A stretch of DNA of 44,149 nt from contig PDIM01000020.1 in the NCBI GenBank assembly GCA_002811675.1, positions 59,715-103,863 of the forward strand. The letters are read 5' to 3'. The notes beneath the pieces are model-generated. The model ran no database searches. It saw only the letters and a program-made list of their open reading frames with translations, and was not told the DNA's origin. Position numbers and translations under genes: made by a program. How positions within the stretch are numbered: the first letter of the stretch is position 1; every line of letters starts with the position of its first letter. The DNA comes from Ichthyosporea sp. XGB-2017a. Its lineage: Eukaryota > Opisthokonta > Ichthyosporea. This document shows positions 20,501 to 31,100 of the stretch, in pieces.

Positions 20501-23500
20501 TGTGTTTGCAGTATTATCTACTTCTACTCTAGGCTCCATGACAATAGGATCTATTCCAGCCAGTGAATCAGAATCTTCATGAATAACGGAGGTTTTTCGC
20601 TCCGACCCGTCAAGCACATTAGAATTTGTCGAGTCTTGATACTGTTTTTCTAGTTCAATGGCTTCTCTAACCACATGTTTGTCCTTTGAAGACTGTGTTT
20701 CAGATTGATCTTCTTCATTTCCACTTATAATGTGCGAACCCCTTGACTGCTTTTCGGAAGCAATCGAGTCATGACTGTTGCTGTGGCTTGTGTATTTATG
20801 AAAGTGAATTTTTAGATCACCGGAATCCTCACGATCGCTTTCTGAAAAAGAATTTTCTTCGGCCGACTGTTTGGCTTCTTCGTCATGCTTTTCTGGCTCC
20901 TGAAACTCCTTGTGAGTGGAGGCCTTTTGTTTATCATCAGAATCAACCTCCTTGCTTACGTGCCTAAGCCCTTGTAAATTTTCTTCCTGCTTCAATATAT
21001 CATCGTTAGCTTTATCTCCTGATTCGGATCCATTATCCTTGTAATTTTCATCTTTAACGTCATTTTCCTCCTCTTTTTCACCTACACTTTCCCTTTCAAT
21101 GTCACTTTCACTCGCACTTTCACTGGAGCTTTTTGATGAATTCAGAGTATTCTCCTCCTTTGTTTCGCCGCCTGCAGTCACCTTTTCTTGCACTTCTGGT
21201 TCTTTGTCCCTCTCCATTACATCTTTTGTAGCCTTGGTAGTAACAAGGTCCTCAACGTTTTCATCTTGAGCATTGTTTATGATATTGTTGTCTGGTTCTT
21301 CTCTAAGATCAGATTCATCTTCGGAAGAATCCCAATCCGAACTTTGAGAGCCATCCTCTAACTCAGCCTGTCCCTGCTTTCCCTCCGCTCCAACCGCTTT
21401 TGCTGTAGCAGTATTGATTTCGCTCTTGTCCTTTGTTTCAGCCATTTCAGGCGGATTTTCATCCCCTTGGTTAGGCAATATAACTTTTTCACTTGGTTCT
21501 TCATCATGCTCACTTTCCGAGCTGTCCCAGTCTGATTCTTCCTCTGGGGGGTTCACGGTAGCTTGTACGGTTGATTTTGACATTACAGGGCTTTGAACAA
21601 CTTCTTCTGATTGAACTGATGAAACTGTATCCGTTTGCTTTTGTACTTGGGCCTGGCCTGAATCTGCTATTTGTGGTACCGTTGTCGCCTGTTTACCCGG
21701 TGTACTGTTGTTGGCCCCACTAAGACCGAGCCCTTCCCAAATGTCATCTGCTCCCTCTGAAAAATCCACGCTACCCTCACTTTCATCAGAGCCACTCTTT
21801 GCTGATTCCACTGCAAACTCAAAGCCTTCAGGCACTTTAAGTGCTTCCTTTTCATTGGAGGCGTCGTACGATGAAGCTGTCGGCAAAGACTTTTTGGCAC
21901 TTGTTGAAGGAACACTTAAAGTAGCTCCATGGCCAGGTTCTTCTTTTTGAGCAATTTTGCTCCCTTCCTTTGTGTCTCGATCTTCCACAGAGTGAAATGA
22001 CAGACCCCTATCGGGATCTTCGGAATCGTCTCTCTCATCATCTGTAGAATCCCAAGAGGATTCATCCCCCGTGCTTCCCTTTTCAATTTCGACATTTTGC
22101 TCTTTCGCCACGACTGACTTTGCTACATCTGGCTCATCTTTAAGTTTGGAGGCGTGGTAGGCTACAGGAAGTGGGGACTGGGCCTCCTTCTTACTGTTGC
22201 CTTTCCTTTCTAAGTCAATCGCATTCTTTTCATTGATATCATTTGCTTCATCTTGATCAGAATTGCTGTCATCACTATAGGTAGAAGGTAATAATTTTGC
22301 GCAGTTGTCGTAACCATAATTATCTGCATAGTCAAACGCAGTCCAATCAGTGTCGTCCTTGATGTTTGGATTGGCCCCCTTTTGTAAAAACAGTTTCACA
22401 AGACCCTCAGCGCCAGAAGATGCCGCAAACATCAATGGTGTCCGGTCCCGTGAATCATGACAGTTGATTTCGATTCCTTCATGAGAAGCTAAAAGCTCTG
22501 CGATAGTTGTATTTTTTCCCCGTACCGCTGTCATTAGCGCCGAAAATCCATCCTAAACGACAGTAGATCGGTTAGTATGTTAATAATAAAGAGGTATCGT
22601 CTGTCGAAGGTTCCATACGTACCTGATTCTTTTCATTGGCAGCACAGTCTTCAGCCTCCAGGAGCATTGCCACAGCTTGCGAGTTGTTGGTCATTACTGC
22701 GTGATGCAATGGAGTGTTCCCCTTATTGTCCGCCAAAGTCAAGTCTGCTTGTCCATCTATAAGTTCTTTAAGACAACTAATGTTTTGCTCCTCAATAGCC
22801 TTTCATGGATGGCAAAGGGCGTGAACAGATTAATGTAAGTTAGTTAATTGATTCTGTCAAGGATGAGAGCGGCCTTCCGAAACTATTCCTAACTTCAACA
22901 CAATTTACTTACAACTGTCGCAGGGGACTTGCCATCCTTGTTCATTTTTGATGTTGCCCCGGAATTCAGAAGAATGCGAACAATTTGAGCATTCCCGACT
23001 TTGCACGCGTGATGCAAAGATGAAAACCCTTCCCAGTCGGTTACATCTACTGTTTTCAAATTAGAGGATTCCTTCACTTGATCTACATTGTTATCTTTAA
23101 TTGCTTTATGTAGGACAGTGTAGTCTACATTCCCAATAGACTCACCGGGTTTTTTAGCAACACCGTCCGTAGACGCAGACGTGTCTCCTCCGGGACTGCT
23201 GACACTTCCTTTGCCCAAAGACACTGTGGTATCAGGAAGGGACGATTCCCTACTGACGGGCTGCTCAACTGGTTGACTTTTCTTCTGCTGTTGAACTGCC
23301 TGATTTGACGTCTTGGAAGTCTTTTGCCAAGGAAGAACTTCAGGCTGCTGTGCACTGGTTTGCTTCCCTCCCCCTTTGCCCTTGGATCCCTGGTATACTT
23401 CTTCTGGAACCTTTCCCTGCATAAGATCCAGCTCGGCCTGGCTGTACTGTGACGTACCTCCCTTTCCACCCCCCTTTCCCTTACCTTTCGAGCTGAAGGA

Positions 23501-23527
23501 CCTTTTCTTCTTAAAGAAGCTCTTCAT
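17510..23527 (-). CDS. ANKRD26-like ankyrin and coiled-coil giant, three exons
   Basis: 1944 residues after splicing 23527-22913, 22799-22623 and 22552-17510 (introns 113 and 70 nt; the second has a perfect branch site TACTAAC). Order: Lys/Gly-rich basic start; ankyrin repeats about 135-345 (SSLHHACKVGNAQIVRILL, NKGNTPLHHAV, DRTPLMFAAS), crossing both introns; a long acidic Ser/Glu linker with three WDS(S/T) motifs; then coiled coil from about 950 to 1840; and a short end YLNSIRKTYM. Vertebrate ANKRD26, a centriolar distal-appendage protein, has the same order, similar SWxxxDDE and PWDSE motifs, the late coiled-coil block EEMKMRKKLEHKLSK and a near-identical ending. So a basal-body role is inferred. 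Golgin-like or generic ankyrin proteins are less likely alternatives. Confidence 0.85.
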
Positions 23528-24075
23528 GATCAATATATAAACGCACTGAAGTTATTGATTGGTGTTGAAATTCACCCCCAGGGCTGCTTGCACTCCTCTA
23601 TACCGTGATAAGCAGGCAATTCCTAGTTCTAATCCTCATACACGACGGTCATTGCAGGGTCAGCTTAGATCTCCTTCCTCTGTGGGGTTCAGGAATAATG
23701 AATGCTATTAATTTGTAGGATTTCAATGAAAAATTAGAAAGAGGAATTCCCTAAAATATTCGACTGCCCCTACTCCCCATTGGGAATTATTGCAGGGCCG
23801 AATTAGCAGAATATTTGCAAAATGTGTTGTTGCTATGGTTAAGGGATTCTCTCGGTACCTTGACTCTAGATTAGTTCCGCTGTCCACGTGAAGGAAGGTG
23901 TCTATCTTCTTTGAGTCTTGATGGGTCTTTTATTTCGGTGTGTTTTGGCTTGTGCGTTAACTCACGTCATGGTGCCAGAGGGTCCTTGATGGGGTTGTCA
24001 AGTCTTTAGCCTGCTTTTCAATGAGCTGTGGTTACACTTATATGGTATATATACAGGTGTGTAAGTCGGGCATTG
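23528..24075. other. 548-nt intergenic region upstream of the ANKRD26-like gene
   Basis: Between the ANKRD26-like start and the kelch-gene stop, both on the minus strand; it should hold the ANKRD26-like promoter. It contains one E-box CACGTG at 23885-23890, about 360 nt upstream of the start codon. No other feature seen. Confidence 0.5.
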
Positions 24076-25449
24076 TCAACCGTCACCGAGCTTTTCGAGT
24101 ATAGTTGGAGGCAAATAGCTTTTGCAATCCGCAAGTGCAGCTCCCACTTCCCCAGAAGCTGATGATAGTTTTGCTACACACAGATCAAGCAGCGGGGGTA
24201 CATCTAATCTGCAGGAATACATTTCATTCGTTCTCTGGAGTCCGAGGAGGTCCAGACATCCCCCAAAAGAATACATTATTCCTCCTGGTGTGACACAAGA
24301 TGTATGAAAGTATCTTCCAACATGGGAGTGACTTGTAGGGACAAACTTCCATTCTTCTTTGTCTAAGTCAAAAGTCCATAAATCAGTGAAGATATTATAG
24401 CCATTCGCGCCCCCATAAAGGTAGAGCTTCCCTTTATACAAGTTACATGTATGTGACCGACGAGCCAAAGGAACGGCGGTTGAGTTTTGGCCTACAATTG
24501 TCCAAACTTTTGAGGAAAGATCAAGTCTATGAACATCAATGATTCCTGTTGGATTTGGGGCCCCGCCGCCCACTACATACAATGCACCCTTGTAAATAGC
24601 CACCTCGTGGCGATAACGAGGATATGGAATATCCCCAGTCGTCTCAATACGGGTCCATTTTCTGGTCATGGCGTCAAGGCGATAAGTGTCATTGAAAAAA
24701 TTGATACCTGAGGTGCCTCCAAAGAGAAAAATGTCTAAACTATCAGGATCTTTCACCAGTGTATGCCCATAGCGCGGGCTTGGTTTATCACCACCGCAGC
24801 AAAGTTCCTCCCACACACCCGTTTCAAGACAGCACAAATGAAGCTTGTCACTATTTGAATGGCCGAAGGGTACATTGCTCCCTCCAAAGACCAATAGATA
24901 TCCCCCGTCCAATACTGCAGAGTGAGAGGCTGTTTCCGAAGGTACATCTCCTCGAGTTTCTATCAGACGCCACGTTCTTGTTGGAATGTGCATTACATGC
25001 AAATCCCTGAAGCACAAGCCATCATGATAGCCCCCAAATACATAAAAATAGGTTCCCGATGAGTCGATGCATGATATATGCCCACTTCTTTCTGAAGGTG
25101 GCGAGCCCAAAGAGTTTTTTGATGGAGGCAGAGAATGCCAAAGCGAATCTGGTATGGGGCTAGAGCGTCTGCGATGTGCGAATAAATGTTCAAATGTGGA
25201 TGAAGACATGATACGACTTGGCTTAGTTGATTGAGTGCCTGTTCGTTGTCGAGAAGCGGAAGATGAGGAAGAAGAAGAAGAAGAAGAAGAAGAAGAAGAA
25301 GAAGAAGAAGAAGAGGGTCGGCCCTGGGCTAAATGAAATCGACCTAAAGATTCTGGGAGGTTGAAAAGAGTGCTACTGTCGTCTAGGTTGGTAGTGTTGC
25401 GTTCGCTAGGTTCAGAGTTTTCAAATAAGTGTGAATACTTATTTCCCAT
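24076..25449 (-). CDS. KLHDC-type kelch protein with BC-box
   Basis: 457-residue intronless protein. Seen: MGNKYS start, which fits the N-myristoylation pattern MGxxxS; a poly-Ser run (about 44-62) made by a GAA/TTC microsatellite; then six kelch repeats from about 110 to 415 with repeated GG doublets and W-x-x(6)-pattern tryptophans (FYVFGGYHDG, YLLVFGG, IFLFGGTSG, LYVVGGG, LYLYGGANG, MYSFGGC). After the propeller, PPLLDLCVAKL (418-428) matches the Elongin BC-box LxxxCxxxL, followed by a helix and SYLPPTILEKL. KLHDC2/3/10 proteins have this order and are Cullin-2 substrate receptors for C-terminal degrons. That role is inferred here. Start is the ATG at 25449. It lies divergent from the UBE2H gene. 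Confidence 0.85.
   Translation of the reverse strand: MGNKYSHLFENSEPSERNTTNLDDSSTLFNLPESLGRFHLAQGRPSSSSSSSSSSSSSSSSSSSASRQRTGTQSTKPSRIMSSSTFEHLFAHRRRSSPIPDSLWHSLPPSKNSLGSPPSERSGHISCIDSSGTYFYVFGGYHDGLCFRDLHVMHIPTRTWRLIETRGDVPSETASHSAVLDGGYLLVFGGSNVPFGHSNSDKLHLCCLETGVWEELCCGGDKPSPRYGHTLVKDPDSLDIFLFGGTSGINFFNDTYRLDAMTRKWTRIETTGDIPYPRYRHEVAIYKGALYVVGGGAPNPTGIIDVHRLDLSSKVWTIVGQNSTAVPLARRSHTCNLYKGKLYLYGGANGYNIFTDLWTFDLDKEEWKFVPTSHSHVGRYFHTSCVTPGGIMYSFGGCLDLLGLQRTNEMYSCRLDVPPLLDLCVAKLSSASGEVGAALADCKSYLPPTILEKLGDG
25268..25315. repeat. GAA/TTC trinucleotide microsatellite in coding sequence
   Basis: About 15 uninterrupted GAA units on the plus strand, read as TCT (Ser) codons on the minus strand inside the kelch gene. 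In-frame, so length changes would only alter the Ser run. Confidence 0.95.
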
Positions 25450-26932
25450 GTTCTTTGTTCTTTCTGTTTATATCTGAAGAGGAGCACACAATTCACAATT
25501 ATATCTGGCCAGTCCCACTAAACAAATGCTACTGAAGGATGCTGGATGTTGAAAGTGAAGAGTGCGTTGGGTAATACCGATGTGATGTCTGGGACTATGT
25601 ACGATGCCTGAGAGCCACTTTGCAATTTCTGTCACCAATGTGTAAGGAAGGCGCGGGTGAAGTACATAAATGGGGGGGAATGGAGAATCAGAATAAAGTA
25701 CATAAAATGATTTTCCAGTGCGTTTTCGACAAGCTCTGTGAATAAGATATCAGGGTATCTCTCCTTTGTTGTGTCCTGGTAAGGTACTTTCTATTTCCCG
25801 GGTAGCACATCTATTCATTGGTGAGGGGTGCGGTGTGTGATCCCCAGGGAGGGCAGCTTTATGCAGGTAGAGGGTGGGGGGAGATAGAGGGGAAGGTGGC
25901 TTAATTATAACAACAAAATAAACTTTTGGGGCTGTTATTGCATGGGATGGATATTATTAATTTTGCAGTGGACCAGAAATGTCAAGGAATTATCTGACTC
26001 CAGGTGTACTAGACTGTAGTACTATTATTTTATTATTGTTATTGGTGCTATTTATAGCCTCAATATCATTCATCCTGTGGAATGTGAAGTAAAGGAAAAA
26101 GCCCCAATTAGCCACTCTCATCAGGAGTAGTGTGCAGCTGTGGCCCTGTGTTATTATAGTGTGTTATAGTGTGTATTAGGGGATCACTGCTCTAGAGTAC
26201 ATGAATATTATTGATAGGGTTAGGGGTCTATTAATTTGTGGTTGTGTGATGTCATTTGACTATGATTCCTCTATAGTCCATAGCTATGCTCCTCCAGTTA
26301 GTTCTAGACTATAAAAAAGAGTCCCTTCCTGCCCCTGTCTCCACTATGGAGGGACTAGGGAGCTGGGACTTGGGACTTGGGAGTGGGTACCAGTAACCAG
26401 TCCCTCTGGGCTCTCTCTCCCTCCCCCAAACTACCTGCACAGTGCACACACAAAGCTGGGAGACGAACCACCCCTTCCCTTTCCAACTACACCACACAAC
26501 ACAGGAACAAGGAAGGATCCCTGACATAGAACCGCACAAGCCTCGAGTAGTTGTCCACCGCCAGTCAGCACAAGAGAACTAACTAACTGCATCGGCTGCC
26601 GCCCAGAGCTAGAGTTGAGTTAGGACACTGGAAGACAACTAAACTGGGGATTGATCTTTATTGGGAGAAGTATCGCTATTTCGCTGATTTATTATTGCCT
26701 TGTTTACTTCCCGCTTTCGAAACCTTCTGCGAATCCTGCTTCGTTGTTGCCGTGCACGCGTATCGAAGATTTGATTTTGCTTGCGGAAGAGCAGATTATT
26801 GCTGAAATCTGAAACTTGCAAATATATTTCTGTATTGCGAGTGACAAACGTATTGTTCGCCACCCATCTTTCAACTGATAAAGAGTGCCAAATCTTGCAG
26901 CAGAACAGTTTTTTAAGAATATATATTGCAAC
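25450..26932. promoter_or_regulatory. Large divergent intergenic region (kelch / UBE2H)
   Basis: 1483 nt with no convincing gene. It contains G-rich tracts (25670-25890), AT-rich tracts (26010-26060), tandem GTGTTATA-like units near 26150-26175, and direct repeats of gggactt near 26365-26378. The 13-mer ctatagtccatag at 26271-26283 recurs at 32623-32635 in another intergenic region. The last 300 nt are probably the UBE2H 5' leader. Confidence 0.5.
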
Positions 26933-27493
26933 ATGTCGTCTCCAAAGCGTCGCATTGAGACAGATGTCATGAAACTCATGATGACTGACTATGAAGTTTC
27001 TCTGATCAATGACTGTATGCTTGAGTTTTATGTTATGTTTAAAGGGCCCAAAGATTCGTCTTATGAAGGCGGACTATGGAAAGTGCATGTAGAAATTCCA
27101 GAAGCATATCCTTATAAATCGCCCTCAATTGGCTTTATGAACAAAATATTTCATCCCAATATTGACGAGTTGTCGGGTTCTGTATGCTTGGATGTTATTA
27201 ATCAGACTTGGAGCCCTATGTTTGATCTTTTAAATGTCTTTGAAACTTTCCTTCCTCAACTTCTCATATATCCTAATCCAACTGATCCGCTCAATGGTGA
27301 AGCAGCAGCTTTGCTAATGCGTGAACCTGAGCAGTACAAAGCAAAGGTGCGAGACTATGTCCAGCGGTATGCGACACAAGAGGCCATTGATGAAGCAGAA
27401 AAGAAAAGGGATGCGAAAAGCGACGACGAAGAGAGTCTTTCGTCAATGGAATCTTTTTCTGATGATGATGCTCCTGGAATGGAAGATGTATAG
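26933..27493 (+). CDS. UBE2H: Ubiquitin-conjugating enzyme E2 H
   Basis: 186-residue E2. The UBC fold is intact: N-terminal helix [27 protein letters not shown], the PYKSPSIGF block, HPNID and the active-site cysteine in [14 protein letters not shown] (Cys85). The C-terminal helices continue into an acidic Ser/Asp tail ([16 protein letters not shown]) typical of UBE2H and yeast Ubc8, which work with the GID/CTLH E3 complex (established for yeast and human). The SPKRR start and the acidic tail separate it from other E2 classes. The ATG at 26933 is chosen; the frame extends upstream only to a GTG. Intronless coding sequence. Confidence 0.96.
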   Translation: MSSPKRRIETDVMKLMMTDYEVSLINDCMLEFYVMFKGPKDSSYEGGLWKVHVEIPEAYPYKSPSIGFMNKIFHPNIDELSGSVCLDVINQTWSPMFDLLNVFETFLPQLLIYPNPTDPLNGEAAALLMREPEQYKAKVRDYVQRYATQEAIDEAEKKRDAKSDDEESLSSMESFSDDDAPGMEDV

Positions 27494-28181
27494 CTGTAAA
27501 GGAAAGTGTATAACAGAAAAAATATGTAGCTAAGACAAGGGGGCACTTGGAAAGAAAAAGGGAGGAGGTTGGTATCAGCGACTGGAGCAATGTTTTTCCC
27601 TTTATTTTGACAAAAGAAAAGAACACACACACTCATGAAAAGAAAAGAAAACAATTGTATGTTGAACAATAATGTAGAAAAACAAAAAAGGAAAAAAAAA
27701 AAGAAAAGAAAAAAAAAGGAAACAGCAGACATGAACCAAAAGAATTTTGTTCGCGAAGTGAGGTTCTGAACAACTTTGTGGCCCTTTAGGGCATGGGCAC
27801 AGGTGTGAAGGAGAAGTGCAAGAGGGCGAAGAGAAAGATAGCAAGAGTTCGATAAAGCAAAAGGGTGAGCATGGGGGGGGAGGGAGTGAGGGGTAGTGAA
27901 TTAATGTGGTACATGGCTGCTGTAGTCTGTGTCTAGGCGCTCGTACTCGCTGCGCATGGAATAGACACTCAGCTATGTAGAAAAGATTTGCGCCAAGGAG
28001 AGTCCCGCCTCTTCAATTATTTCAAAGCTGGTCTCTGTTTAATTTCCCCGTTGGTTTACGCGTTCTTTTATTTGGTTTTTGCCTTCATGTTGATTATTAA
28101 AGGAATGGGTTGCTCGTTTCAATAAAAACATATTATATGAAAAACAAATAATGTGAAAAGAAAGAAGTTATTGTTTGTCTC
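27494..28181. other. 688-nt convergent 3' region (UBE2H / PMS2)
   Basis: Holds the 3' ends of two converging genes. It has long A/AG-rich runs at 27645-27725 and G-runs near 27870. Open frames there are low-complexity Phe/Ser products of those runs. No gene seen. Confidence 0.5.
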
Positions 28182-31100
28182 TCACGTTTGCTTTGAAATC
28201 GCTTTCAAGTCAACGAGATGCCTCATAGTTGGTCTTCCGTGAGGGCAATTCCATGGCTGTTCAATTTCGGACATGTGCTTTAAAATCGTTTTCATTTTGG
28301 CCAGCCGCAAAGCAGTGCCGATCATTACAGAGCTTCTACAAGCGCGAGATGCAAACATTGCTGATACTTTCGATGGGCGCACTAGTTCCCCTGGAGCGTC
28401 CATGAGCAGATGTATCATTTCTTCAATATCAGGCTTTCCAAAGCTCACATTTTTGGAGTATGGGATCTTTGATAACGATACTTGGCGCCCACATTCTTTT
28501 TCTCCATCGACGACAAAGTCAAACCCATTTTTTTGAAAAATTGGCAAATTATCAAGAAGAATAGACTCGCTAAGAACATTCAGCTCCAAGGGCATCGGAT
28601 GTATAAGATTTTGGCTGTGCACAATAGTGTTCTGTTGCAACGTTTCATAGTTGTATTTTTCGTCGCTGGCATGTTGGTCAACAATAAAAAGGTCTGTTTT
28701 CCACCGTGCAATAATAAAGCCAAGATTAAATTGGCCAACGACTTCCATTTTTAAAAAGTCCTCCTTCATAAAAGTCTTACGCAACTCCTCCTCCGCTTCT
28801 TCATTTGTTTCCGCAGAAATTTTGGCTTTAAAAAGGTGTGTCTTCTCCGAGGCGGCGTCCGTGTGTTCGTGAATAATACGCCCGTTTTCTCTACGGACGC
28901 ATTGTCCAACGCTGTCTACATCTAAAGATACTTTAAATTCACTGACGGCTAAAGAAGGAGGAGCATTGTCTTCCATTACGTGGTCTACATTCGTTGGAGC
29001 AAGTCGGTCTTTGCGTTGGATTTTCTTCGCGGGGGGTCTCGACACTTCACTGTCGTTGCTTTCATCTTCTGTTTCACTGTCAACAACAACCATTTTGGAC
29101 TTTCGCGAGAGATTTAACGATGACCCACCACTATCCGCTCTACGCGAAGAGATTCTGCTAGACGATGAAAAACCTTCCCTCCCAGAACTCTCTCCATGAG
29201 TTCTTCCCCGTTTAATTGTTATAGTTTCAGTTCTCTTACTAACGTTGCGTCTTGGGTAGCTTTTGTTCACGTCTTGGCGATATTCCATGTCAATAATTTC
29301 ATCTACAGTAAGCTCTCGTGTAGCACTGTTTGATTCAAGTTCGCTATTCTCGTGTCGTACCTCACTTGGTTCTGTCAAATTCTCTTTGGAAGTTGTGTGA
29401 GAGGAAATTAAATTCGCAGACTTATTTTTGGAATTCGCTACTTTATCATCTGTTATCATTTCGACATGAAATGTTCCCTCTTCCTCCCCAGTAGGACCAT
29501 TTTCGTCTTTACCTTCCAACTCCCCGTCCACTATCATTTCAACTTGGTAATCCTGTGCATCAATAGTTTCTTTCATTGGCTGCTTTGCGCCATCATAGGT
29601 TACCATTTCGACCTGATAATCTTGATCTTCATTGGAGATGCTGTTACTCACTGTTCGTGGCCTCTTTTTTACTTCTTGCTCATAGTTCACATCAAAATTT
29701 TGTTCTTGGTAATTTTCATCGGGATTCTTGCTGCTTTCCAAAGAGGACTCTTCGACCGAGCCGGTCACTCCCCGTTTTGACGTAGTTCCACGTCCCAGTA
29801 CGTTTATGTTTGATAAACTAACAGTATTAGCTTCATCTTTTGAGTCGTCATTTGCTTCTCTAATGTGAGTAGCTTCCTTGTTACTAAATGAATTATCCAC
29901 CAAAGATACATGTAAATCTTCGTAAGTATTAGCTTCATCTTTTGAGTCGTCATTTGCTTCTCTAATATGAGTAGCTTCCTTGTTATTAAATGAATTATCC
30001 ACCGAAGATACATGTAAATCTTCGTTTTCCTCTGTCTCTGCAGGGGCATCAACTTTTACAGCTGCCTCTTCTTTTGGTTTTTGCCTTGAAAATGTAGGTA
30101 AGCTGCATGTTAAATCATTGACCGCATAGGAACTTCGTGAAGGTTGAAACATTTTTTCGAGCACAAACTTGAGATAATTTTTTAGCTTCTTCTCTTCTTG
30201 AAGAAAAATGGACCTTTTATCCGGGGTAACGTTCACATCATACAAATCCCGACGTCCAACAATATTTAGAATAAATACTGGATACTGATTCCCATTGAAC
30301 ATTCGGTAAGTTTCATTTACGACTTTAGTCAGGCGCGGAATATCACAGGGTCTGCCATTAATGTAAAAATACTGACGGTCACCACTGCTTCTCCCACATG
30401 ACTTCTCAGGCTTGGATATATACCCGTCCAGTTTCATGTTCAAAGTCGTCAGTACATCGAAGCCCAAAGCTTCATTTGCTTCGTTCATTACCGAAGGTTC
30501 CACTATAGGCATTAGTTGCTGAAATTGCTTTACACCAAATACGTTGATGATATTGTCTTTGATAGTTTTGTTGCTGTTACAGCTCACTACTATAGTCTTT
30601 TTTCCTGATTTGGAACCCCCTTTACCTATTTGATTGGAGCACGATAGCCTCAGATTTATGCTTATCAAGCAATATGCTTGAATCAAAGTTACCATCTTGG
30701 CAAATTCTTTTTTCACATTTTTCTTGAATTCTCGGAGTCTTACCGGCAATGTAGCAAAGAGATTTTTTAAAGTCACGGTAGTCCCGCGTTCCCGTGCACA
30801 TGGAGTTTTCTTCACTACCTTGCCCTCGTAGTCAAATTCCAGCAGAACGCCATCATTTTCACTTTCGTCTTCTTCACATTTTGTTTCTACTGACAATTCC
30901 CCCATAGCGCATAGAGAGCTTAATGCCTCTCCACGAAAACCAAATGTGCCCACTTCGCTTAGATCTTCGAAAGAATGTAGTTTGGAAGTAGCATGTTTTT
31001 TGGTCAGTGCCTCATAGTTACGGCTGTGTACACCCTTCCCATTGTCCCACACGCTGATAGATTGCACACCATAATCACACAGGCGCACATCTACACGGGT

